This document shows, piece after piece, positions 17,426 through 28,400 of a stretch of DNA of 64,000 nucleotides. The notes below the pieces were generated by a model. The model did no database searches. It was not told the DNA's origin and worked only from the letters and a program-made list of their open reading frames with translations. Location: assembly GCF_036924745.1 (NCBI RefSeq), contig NZ_JAZHSD010000001.1, forward strand, positions 5,394,001 to 5,458,000. The letters are read 5' to 3'. The DNA comes from Bradyrhizobium sp. AZCC 1693. Its GTDB lineage: Bacteria; Pseudomonadota; Alphaproteobacteria; Rhizobiales; Xanthobacteraceae. The translations under genes and the position numbers were made by a program. Position 1 is the stretch's first letter. Each line of letters begins with the position of its first letter.

Positions 17426-17674
17426 TTTGATCGGTCAAGCAGGCCGCGGAGCGTTCTCAACTAAAGATTGCCCAAGCAAGCTGAAGAGGCCTCGTGAGAG
17501 GACCGGTCCGTCGAATGCAGGCCGTGCGATATGTTATCAAGAGTGAAAAAACCTAATCGATTCGTTCGCATCGATATTCCATAACACCTGTTCGGTGCGA
17601 CTGCTTATCCTCAAAATTAATGCCAACGTCGCATAGCCGATCGGCTGTTCAACCGAAAAGCGATGTGCCAAGAA

Positions 17675-19312
17675 TTAAGTGCCACCTCCTTTGTAAGCCC
17701 CGATCAGCTTTCCTCCCAGTAACGCGCCGTGGCTAATTCCCAGCAACCATAGAAAAGTGGCACCTGCGGGCGGCATGCTCGCAAAAATCTGCGTTCCAGC
17801 ATTGACTGCTTCTGCTGACGTCAATCCACCGATCCGCTCGGCTGCTTCGAGGGCGAGATTGATGTAAATTGCGGCAAGCACGCCCGTGACCACAACAGCC
17901 TGCACTCTCGTCGAATCGACGACGCCCTCGTCCTCGGCCGTTTCGCCATAGACGAGGTCGGCGAGCTCTGCATCCTTCGGATCCGGATTGGAGAGGATGC
18001 GCGTCCTTCGCGGAGGAATCATCGTCCCGGCGGTGGTAGGAGCGCTGGGCGTACCCGGTTGCGTTATGAAGCTCGACACGATGGTTGTTCCGCCGGAAAT
18101 CCCAATCAGTCCCCATAAGGCAAGGTCCATCCTGGGCATGTATTCCAGTAGATTGGACAACTTGTCGGACCAGCCTGTCAGTTTCTGGTCTGTCTTTCCC
18201 GCATTCGCCATATAGGCGAGACCTTCGTGGATGCGGTTCAGGTCCTCGGCCCAGAATCCGATATTGAACATCGCATAGGTAGTGAGAGCTCCCATGAGAA
18301 TTACAAGCCAGATGGCGAACTGAATCCGGGTGAGGCTCATCCGATTGCGTTTGTCGATGAACAGCCCGAGAGGTCGCCCCACGACGCCGAGCCCGGCCGC
18401 GACAGCGAGCAGTGTGATCGTTGCCATCATGAGGAGCATCGGCATCCGCAACGAGAATGCTCGACCGGAATCCGACACGGTCCAACTGGTCAGCCATCCC
18501 TTGACCCGGGACCACCAATCCCGGTTGGTCGCATCCAGCGCCGTCACGGTAGCGGCTTGCCAGGCCTTCAGACAGGCACCGTTGTCGGTTGCCGTGGGGA
18601 GCCAGGCGCGGGGCGCGCCATAAAGCGTACCTGGGTTGGCAGGGTCAATTGTGGTCGGGCACAGCGGTCCGGCTGCAGAGACGGCAAAGAGGTTCTGCGC
18701 CGAGCGTGTCAGATTGCCGATGCTCAGGGACCAAATACAGGCCACGGCGAAAAACCCCACGGTGGCCATGGTGCACCAGAATGCAATCCGACTTAGCTTC
18801 GGGTCCACCTTCCTGCGCGGCTTCTCGCGTGGAACGTAAACCCCGGTATCCGGCGGCAATCCTGTTCCAGTAACGATCGAGACGAAGCGCGGCGCATCTT
18901 CGTTTTCACCGACCATTCTTGAAAAGGCCGATACGTCGTGGCCGTCAACCGTAAAGCGTCCGATCAGCTCCAGTGTTTCAGGCGGAGCGGAATTCCATGG
19001 TGCGGGTGGCGCGAGGTCGTCCTTGCTGAGCGTCTTGCCGTCCGCGCTGGGCCATAAAATTAGGCGCAGATTCTTTAATCCGCCGGATGGCGACGCCTCG
19101 GCCGCGGCAGCGCAATCGACGACATCGGGCCCGAAGAGATCATCGTCCCGAGCGGGAATGGGCTCGAACCGCGAAAAGGTCTTCTCCGACTCATTGGCGA
19201 TCGCAGCGACGTTTCGCCGAAGCGTAGAAAGCGTAGCCGGGTCTCCACCTGCCGGCACTCGTAAATCCCTGGTCTCCGTCCAGACAATCTGAACTCGCGT
19301 CAATGCGTCCAT
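17675..19312 (-). CDS. Uncharacterised multi-spanning membrane protein next to Tc toxin
   Basis: 545 aa with a good ribosome binding site (AAGGGGGA) before the ATG. The N-terminal ~175 residues look soluble. Membrane segments follow at about residues 177-197, 295-317, 335-357 and 395-412, with more near 470-540. A periplasmic or luminal section between the first two contains Cys residues. I do not recognise the family. It is the first gene downstream of the giant TcA gene (gap 131 bp) and could share its transcript. A role in toxin release is a possibility, not shown. Confidence 0.65.
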   Translation of the reverse strand: MDALTRVQIVWTETRDLRVPAGGDPATLSTLRRNVAAIANESEKTFSRFEPIPARDDDLFGPDVVDCAAAAEASPSGGLKNLRLILWPSADGKTLSKDDLAPPAPWNSAPPETLELIGRFTVDGHDVSAFSRMVGENEDAPRFVSIVTGTGLPPDTGVYVPREKPRRKVDPKLSRIAFWCTMATVGFFAVACIWSLSIGNLTRSAQNLFAVSAAGPLCPTTIDPANPGTLYGAPRAWLPTATDNGACLKAWQAATVTALDATNRDWWSRVKGWLTSWTVSDSGRAFSLRMPMLLMMATITLLAVAAGLGVVGRPLGLFIDKRNRMSLTRIQFAIWLVILMGALTTYAMFNIGFWAEDLNRIHEGLAYMANAGKTDQKLTGWSDKLSNLLEYMPRMDLALWGLIGISGGTTIVSSFITQPGTPSAPTTAGTMIPPRRTRILSNPDPKDAELADLVYGETAEDEGVVDSTRVQAVVVTGVLAAIYINLALEAAERIGGLTSAEAVNAGTQIFASMPPAGATFLWLLGISHGALLGGKLIGAYKGGGT

Positions 19313-19443
19313 TCGGTCCCCCTTGCTGCTTCGCTATCTCGGTTTGGTGTTGCAGTCATTTCAAGTGTCAGTTTTCGGCAAGCGTCTTCGAGAAAGAAAT
19401 TCCGGCGATTTTCGCTGAAATCACGACATGAAGTCTCGGATCG

Positions 19444-22400
19444 TCAGGAGAGGCCAAGCGAAGCAAAGCGATCGCAAGGCGTGATCTCCCGCTCCGGCCG
19501 CGCAAAAAAGTACTTCAAGGGAACCAGCAGGACGTCGGGCCGCGGAACCGCCCCGTCGCCGGGTGCGCTGATTTGCAGTTCGACAAAGGAGCTCTCGGCG
19601 CCGTTCTGAACCAGCGGTGAGGAGAGAGACAGCTTGCCGTGGTAAACCGGCCCGTAAGCATGGTCGATCAGCATGATTTCCGAAAGCTGGCCGTTCGCCC
19701 GGACCTGCAGGATCGGCGGCAGCGTCCGCTCCGCCACTGGTTTCAGAAATATTTCCAGACCGTCGACGACGAGGTTCTCGCTGTTGCGGCTCCAGGGGAA
19801 CATGTCGCGCACGATTTGTACGGAGATCTTGTCGGTATCGTCCTCATGGAGATTGATCCATTGCGCCGGGAAGTCGTGCCGGACATCCAGGTATCTGGTA
19901 GCCGGATTTCCCGCCGTCGGGAGATTCCGCCGCGCCGCGGCCTGGGCGTGATCGCGCAACTCGGATCCGCCGTCCACGGCGGTGTAGCGGAAATGCAGCA
20001 CGACATCGGTCAGCGAATCCGGATCAAACTGATTTGCGGCCGGATCGATCTCGATACGCCAGCGGCTGATCATTCCGGCGCCCTCGAACGGCAGATATCG
20101 CTCGTCGCGCAGATTGGTCTCGAACAAGCCTGTGTCGTTCTGGGCTGAAGTGGTGACGATCGATTGGTGTGCGGCGTAGCGCCGGATAAAGCGCGGGTCG
20201 CCCGCCAGCGCGACCTGCTCCGGGTATTCTGGGTGGACATGGGGAGACAGCCGGACGGCGTCGGATAAAAGCGTCAGTTTCGAATTAACGGTCTGGTACG
20301 GTCCGGTGGCGCAGAGGACGCTCATCGCGACGTTCTTGATTCGACGCCGGTAATGCCCGGGCAGTTCCAGGTCGAACATCCACTCCGGAAGATCGACCTC
20401 GCAACTGCCGGTCAGCCGCAGGCTGACGAGCGCCTCCGGTGCGCACAGGCGCAGCGAGATGCTCTTGCTCAATTCGTGCTCGCGAACGTTCTGCTGCAGG
20501 TAAGCCTGCTCCATGCGGCGCAGCGCCATCAGCATTTGCTCCCCGGACATCATCCCTTCCCGGTAATTGCTCCAGGCGACGTCGGCCAGGAAATTCGAGG
20601 ATGCGTAATGACGCTCGTAGCGGAAGGCGCTCTCGGCGTCCTGCGCGGCCGCTACGGCCACCTCGAACATTCCGCGATAGAGCCCCGCGAGCCTGTTCTG
20701 GACCCAGACATGATGCTCGGCGTTGGTGAACTTGCCTCGCTGGAAGCGCTGTAGTTCCTCCGAATTCTGGACGTTATCCTGATGGATATTCAGCTCACGC
20801 AAGGCAATGTCCTGCCTTCGGTCGGCGGCCAAAATCTGCCGTCGCACCTGTTCAAGTTCGATCTTCAGGACCTCCACCTGATGCCGCCATTCTTCCTCGC
20901 GGCGCGCGAACGATCCCCTGGTGGAGTCCATCGAGGCTTCCATGCTGCTCGCGGTTGCGAACATGTGCAGGAGACTGGCTCCGATTTTGGCGCCTGCCGC
21001 GAGCTTCTGACCGCTCACGACCTTTACCATCGAGCAGACCCCGACATAGACCTCGGGCACCAGTAGAAGTATCTGTGCCATCGCTTCGAACAGCTCCGTT
21101 CCAAGCGTAAGAAATTCGGCCTGCTGCATGTTCGCGAAGTAGGACCTCTCGTCGGAATTATATCCGACGCGGATGAGATGCTCGAGATGCTGCTTCTTGA
21201 GCTCCAGTATTTCACGGGCCTTCTGCAGCGCCTGCAGCTGCCAGTCCGCCTCGCGCCACTGCGAGCGGCGTACATCGAGTAGCAGGCGGTTGATTTGCAC
21301 CTCGTGCTTGGAACGCAACAAGGCCAGCTCTTCGGCATCACCTTTTTCGAATGCGGACATCAGCAGTCCGCCAAATCCTCTCGCCTCGGCGCAGAGTTCC
21401 AGCGCTTTCTGCAGCAGGAAATTGAACCGGTAGTGCGGCGGAGGTATCAGCCACTCGTCGTGATCGAGCTGCGGTTCGTCGTAAGCGGCACGCCACCTCC
21501 AGCCGTCGCCGAGCCGGCCATAGCCGTAGGCCGGCGGCGTGCCCGGAGATCGGACCAGCGACGACTGCGTGCGAGCGTCGCGGATCTGCCGGCTGTTTTC
21601 ACAACGCTGTATCTCCGTCGCGAGCCGATCGGCCCGATCCCAAAGCAGAACGAGGCGACGGTTCAGCGCTGGCGCTTCGGGCAGGAACCCGGCGAGCGGG
21701 ACGGGGTCGGTGAGTTCCGCGTGCTTTATTCTCCGCGGCCGCTCGCCGAGCACCTTGCGCGCCAGAGCCAGCGTCTCACGCGACAGTTCGGTGGTTGCGA
21801 GGCTCTGGCCGGCAAGTTGCGATTCGCCGATGTCGAGGACGTTCTCCAGCCAGTTCAGCAACAGGATTCGGGCGTTGGGACGAAGTGCAACACCCTCGGG
21901 GTCGAGCCACCCGTTAGAGCGCGCAAGCGGCTTGTGCAGGAATTCCAGCCACTCTCTCGCCGCATCGCCGCGATCCTGCAGGCGCAGATGCTTCTGCACG
22001 AGAAGTATCGGGGCGTGGAACGTCGCGGGCCCGGCGGGCGCGCCCGGCGCGGTGGCGATGAAATGCGGGAACGACGACAGGCCGCCGGCATTCGGCGCTG
22101 CCGTGACCGTCCAGGCGGTCAAGATGTGAACGAAATTGTCAGCCGGATCGTAGACGAACCGCTGACTGGAATTCGCCGCGCCGACGACTTCGAACACGAG
22201 CAGGTCGCTCTCCCGCTTCTCGAACTTGAGTTCGCCGCCTTGATCCAGCGGCATGCCGTAGTCCGAGATCCGGACATCCTCCTCGACGCCGTCGCGCACC
22301 CTGCACCATGCCAGCCGTGCCGTCTTTTTCTTTCCCCACGCCAACAGATTCGACGGAATTCCCGCAAGATAATCGTAATATTCGGCAGGTTGCCGAGGTC

Positions 22401-25400
22401 GCTCCCAGTCCCAGGCCGCATCTTGCGAGGTTTGATCGTACGCAGCACCATCGACCAGCCAGAAGTAGAAATCGTCTTGCCAGATCGATGTGCTGCATTG
22501 CAGGCGAATAAATCTGCCATCCATTTCCAGCGGTGTCTGGGTCAGTAACCGCATCGAATTGGTTTCGCGGATGGTCGTCGAGTTTTTCGCCGGGTCGATG
22601 CTGACGGCGGTACGGCTCGCGGTGCGCTCGCGCGTGCCGAGCTTTCGATAGCCCTGCGGTTGAGCGGGCAGCGCCTGAACCATTGATGGCAGTCTGTCGC
22701 CCCATCGGATCAAGCCGGGGATGGCCGGCAGGAGCGGCGGAGCGGGATCCGCCCAGTTCTCGTCTGCCGTCACGCTCAGTTCGGGAAGCTGCCGCTCCAG
22801 AAACTGGAATGTCTCAGTCGCGGCCGCTTGGCCGATCAAATAGGTCTCACGATAATTCTCGGGATAGGCGGCCTGGTATTGCCATGCCTCCCAGCGGCGG
22901 TACTCCGCCAGCCGTAGATCCCAGGCTTCGAGGAAGTCACGGCCGATGTCGTCGGGCGCGACTGCTTCCAGTCCGAGGCGCAGCCGTTGGACGAAGGCGC
23001 GCAACGCCGCGCAGGCCTCCTCGATCCGCGGCGTCGCGGCGCATGTGCCTGCTTCGATATCGATGAGTAGCCGCTCGGCGAGGTCGCGGGCCGAACGGGC
23101 AAACGGAGCCGCGCCCGCGGCTTGTGGAAAGGAGCAGCGATCGAGCGAGGTGAGATATCCCACCAATGCGGCCCGGCCACTCTCGCGTAAAGGTGCGTTC
23201 AACTGCTCCAGATTGGCATAGCGGTGGACTGCGCCATTCTCCAGATAGGCCGCATTGATGTAATCGCGCAACGAGGCGACGTCCGGCGCAAACCTGGCCC
23301 AATCGCGATATCCAACCGGCGGCACGTCGGGGGCGGCGGCGAACCGCCGCAGCTTGGCGTTTTGCCATTGCGCCGACTGCCAGATCCGGATCGGCCATTC
23401 CTCGGTCTTGAGCGCCACCTTGTCGGTAACCGGAAAATCGGGGTTGGTGTCGGTGGTATAGAGCAGGGTATCGGCGGACACATCCCTGGTCAGGCCGAGG
23501 CGAAGCCGGACCAGTTCTTCCGCGGTCGGCGGCACGGCCGGGTCGGTCGCGTCGCGGAACAGATTCCACAGCGGCGCTTCCGCGCCGGCGACCTCGGCCC
23601 GGATCTGCACATAGTCGTGAAAGCGTTCCCATTGGTCGAACAGCGGCCAGACGCGCGCCGCCAAATGCGTTTCCGGATACTGACGCACGTCTTCGCCTTC
23701 GGCGCGCGGGTGGAACGCGTCGCCCACGCTCCACTGGTTGAAATCGAAATTCAGCTTCCGCGAATCCCAGGCTCCGGACTCCCGGGTAAACGCAATGCCG
23801 CGGAAGTCGATGCCCCGGCTCAGCAGGAACGCGACTTCGTCGCGGGACAGGTGGAATCGGTGGCAGAACAGCAGCGCCTTGAAGGCGCGCTGATAGCTGC
23901 GGCGGATATCGCGGATCGAGCTGAAATAATAGGGTTCGGGATAGAAGAATGGTTCGTGGTTCTTGTCGAAATCATGCGGTTCCTTGAAGGGAATGAACAG
24001 CGATTGCGCCAGCTGCTCCACGAAGGTCGTGCTGCCTGATTCTCCTTGCGGCGGATTTTTCGGCAGTTTACGCGATGAGGCAATCTTGCTGGATTGCGGC
24101 GAGACTAGCGGCGAAACTTCCGGCGACTCGACGAAGACACCGATCCAAGCGACATGCCTGTCCTTGCTCTCGCCCGGCCCCTTACTGACCTCGAACACGG
24201 AGGGATCAACCGAGTAATCAACAAATTTGAGCTCGATGTCATAGTGCCCTGGCTCCAAGGGGGCGGTGACGGGACCTGTGTGAAAGGTCCCATCCTTATC
24301 GCCACCGAATTTCTTCAGCACGTCGGAGACCGTCGTGCTGCCATGCTCGGGGATTACCTCCCTTGTCAGCACTATCGTTGCACCTTTTTTGATCTCGATG
24401 CGCATAGCGTTGTCGGTAAGGTTGGTAATGGACGTGGCCCCGAGCGGCCCCTTTTCTCCTTCTGAGGGAAGCTTGAAACAGACGACAAAGCGGTGCTCGC
24501 CGGCAGTCGCAACCTGCAGTCTTCCTCTCCAGTGCACCAGGTAGGGGACCGCCCCGCCATAGCTCCTGGATTTGATTTCAGGATCGGCTATTCGTATCTG
24601 GTAGCCCCTTCTCAACTCGACGGATTTTTCACCGTTGGGGAGCGGATTAGGCAGACCGAAGATGTGGTCGATCGGTTCCGGTACCCGCAGCGGCTTCGGC
24701 GCATTGTAAAGCCAGTCGTTGGTATTCTGCCCGACCGGATCTCCAAACTCATCGTTTGGGTGATCCAGGTAATTCAGGGAGCCGGAAATTTCACGAACCA
24801 ACGGATAGGTCGGAGATAGAGCATCGATATTCGGGAACACCGGAAAATTGCCTCCAGGCGGAGGTTGCGGCAGCTTCCGGTAATCTTTCGTGGCGACATA
24901 CTTGTCAAAGCGCTGATCATACGCATCGGTATACTTTCCGGGCGGCTTGAGCGACGAGAATTCCGACCAGATGCCGGTGCCGCGCAGGCCGAGAATCCCC
25001 GCTATCGCCTTGGCATTCGGGTTGGTCTCATAGTAGTTGGCGCCGGTGTTGTCCTTCCAGTTCTCATCCGCCTCAATGTGATGCAGCAACAGGTAGCGCG
25101 CGGTGGCGGAGAGATCGTCCAGTTCGACATCGGCCCCCTTGTCGGGTTCGCGTTGCAGAACGTGAGCGGCCAGATGATCGGTCGTTACAAAATACTGGCG
25201 AAGGAAGATGAAATAATAGCGCACGAACACCTTCATGCGTTCGGCCGCTTTTGTCGGCGTCAGCAGCCGGCGCGCCGCCTCGCGCTGGTCCGGCAGGATC
25301 AGGGCGAAGCGCGCCAACGTACGGCGTGGTTGCTCGTAGAGATCGCGAATCGCCGCCACCTCTTCATCGGAGCAAGCGTCGAGGTCTTTTCCGTCCGACG

Positions 25401-28400
25401 TCTTGAATCGCGTCACCTCCGCAAGGATCTGCTCCGGCGTCAGCAACCCCTCGATCCCGAGTTTGTTGCCCGCGGGATCGTAGGTGAAGGGCAATTTGAA
25501 ATCGTATTTCTTGGGGACCGTCGGCGGTTTAAGGAACCGGGTAACTTTCGGCTCCGGCAGGTAGCTGGTGAATTTCGGATTGTCGGCCGTGAGCAGGTTC
25601 TTGAGTGCATCGAGGTCGGCGAGCGCACGGGGCCCGGTGTAGCCAAGCTTGGTCAAATACCCCGCCAGCTTGGTCCAGATCTGATCGAGCCCGTGGTCTC
25701 CATTCGGCACGGGCCAGAGCCCATCAGGCTGGCGCGCGGCTGTGAACGCGCGATCGAGCCGCTTCAGGTCGGCTTCCGCAAATTTGAACGTGCTCTCCAG
25801 CGTTTTTCGTTCGCCGCCGGCCTTGTCCCAGGAAGGCTTGCCGTCGGAGGCCATTCCATCCGGCCGGGCCGGCAGGATCGAGCCGTAGGAAGCGCCGCGA
25901 AGCAGCCCCTGCAGACGCAGCATCGATGCGTCGGTACAGGCGGAGAATTTGTCGGCGAACGGTTGCCGGTCGAGGGCATCTTGATCGTCCTCGACATGGA
26001 ACGGATCGTCCTCGAAGGCCACATGGTGCCGGTTGAGATAGAGAAACGCGAGTTCGGCGACGCTGAATTCCGAGTGCGCGACCTTGAAGCAGGCTTCGAC
26101 AAAACGCAGCGTATGGGTCGGCTGCAGAAAGGCCGGATAGTTGTCGTTGCCCGCGTCGGTGCGCAGGCTGGTCAGGTCGGCGATTTCGCTGAAATGATCG
26201 GCCAATAACGGTCGGGATTTCGGCGCCCTGCGCAGGCAGTTCGCCCGCTCCTGGATGACGGCGGCGAGGTCCTTCTTGGCTTGGGTGGTAAGAGGATCAT
26301 CGGCGCCTCCGGGCGCAAGCAACCAAAGCGGCAGCACGTCGATGAGACACAGCGCATAGTCGTCGCGCAGCATCTGCATCGCGGCAAGCTGCCGGATGAA
26401 ATCGCTGTTGATGGTGCCGGGCGGCGCCGGCGCGGGCTGATCCCGGTAGAGGCCGAGCACATCGCAGACCTGCTTCAGGGAAAGAAATGAATAATCCCTG
26501 GCGGCCTGCCGGGCCCACCACGCCATCGAGCTGCCGGCTTGTGCAAGCGGCCCGGCAAAGGCGCCGTCCTGGGGCTCGGCGTCGATCAGGTCGACCAGGG
26601 TTTCGAGGGCCGTGCGGGCGGTGGCAGCGCCGATGAACGCCGCCGGCAGTGAGTCGATCTTTGTTCTGATCGGAGCAAGCGTATCGCAGATTTCGTCCTG
26701 TAACTTTTCGGCATTGAATTCGGTCAGGAATTTCTCGCTGGCCGCGACGATTGCCGGATTGAAGTCTGCCTGTCGCGGCTCGCACAGATCGTGCCGGAAA
26801 GCGCGCATCAGCTTTGAGGCAGCGGGAAACAGGCGAAGCCGCCCGAGTTCGTTCTGCAAGGCGTCGGTCAGGGTCTTCAGCTTTTCCTTGATATGGTCGT
26901 CCGGCGTGCCTGCGGTTGGCGCCCAGCTCACGATGGCAGCTTCTAGCCGCTGGCTGGCGGTCGTTGTGGCGGCCTTCAGATCCGGAGCGGCATGCAGGTA
27001 GGGCAGAACGTCGGCGGCCTGCGCCTTGGCGTTCTTGATGACGGTTGTTCCAGTCACCGGCAGCAAATCATGAAGCTTGACGATGGAGTCGGCGAGGTGC
27101 GGGAGAAAATCGAGGTTGTCGGAGAAATCGGCGATGCTGACCCGCAGCTCGCGCACCAGCTGCATCAGGGCTTGCCGCGTCGTTCCATCGGTGATGCCGT
27201 CGGCGAGCCACTTGGTCTGGTTGGTGATGTTGTGGAAGCCGCTTCGAGCGGCTTGCCCGGCGGCGAGACTGGCCAGGATGCGCCGCGCCAGGTCCCTGAT
27301 CTCATCGGTCACTAGGGCGTTGCTGGAGACGACCAGTCTGTCCAATCGCGTCTGGAGGTCATTCAGCGAAGTGCCTGCCGGGTCGAACTTGGCGTATGCG
27401 GCGGGCAGATCCCGAAATGATGCCACGACGGCGTCGTGATCTGCGGCTCGTTTTTCCGGAGCGATAGGTTTGGTCCCGGCGGCCTCGAACACGGCGATGA
27501 ATCCCTCGACGGCGTTCTCGACGGTTGTGACGGAAGCCCGGGTCGCTCCCCAGCCGAGCATCTGCTGGCGCGCTCTGCTCAGGCGGTTTGTGATGCTCTC
27601 GAACGAATAGCCGGTGTGCGGCAGCTTCCGGAGCAGCCGCCGCAGCCGCAGGAAAACCGCCAGGCGTTCGAGTGCGATGCCGGTGTCGAGCGGGGCAAAG
27701 TCAATAGTGTAGGCGCCGATATCGCACGGCTCTTCCTCAGGCAGCCCCGGCTGCACGGCGATCGGAACGAAGTTGCAGGCAACCAGGTCGCGAAACTCGG
27801 CATAGCTGAGGCCGCTTCGCTTGAGGAACGCCGCCAGCCGGCGCACTCCCGCCGGTCGAGGTTTCGGAAGCCGTGTCGCTTCCTGGAATACTTCCGGAAG
27901 CGCATCCAGCCAGTCGGCCAGCTCCGGCGTGTCGTTGTGACCAGTACTGTTCTTCGAAGGATAGCCCCAGAACTGCCAAAGCTTCTGCCGCGATTTGCCA
28001 AGGGCCTCGGTGAAGACTTCGCGGTGCTCTTCCTCGCTGATCTTCAGGTATTCGCGCGCGGTGTCGATGCGGACCGGGTAGCGCCGCAAATGGGTCTGGC
28101 TGTCGAACTCCGGCGGCAGGAAGGGGGTGAACGCCTTCGGGTTAGCCATGTCCTGCGGTTGCTTGACGAACTCGTGAATATCCCTGCGAAAGGTCCGCAT
28201 CGTCTCGTAGCGCTTGGTGCCCATGTGCTCGAGATAGCTGCGGGTGACATCCAGCGGCTGGTGATAGGGACGTTCGAACGAGGAAAAATCCTCCCTGAGC
28301 CGGTCGTACGCGGCCTTCTGCCGTGCAAGGGCCGCCGCTTCGTCGGGAGAGGAAGGCGTTGAGTGTTCCGGCACGGCCGCGAGTTGCTTTGCGGACAAAT

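Noticed and set aside
21295..22548. 417-codon plus-strand frame inside the TcA gene
   Set aside because: Same reason: the minus strand encodes clear TcA sequence here.
24865..26208. 447-codon plus-strand frame inside the TcA gene
   Set aside because: Antisense shadow of the toxin gene in high-GC DNA; no domain.
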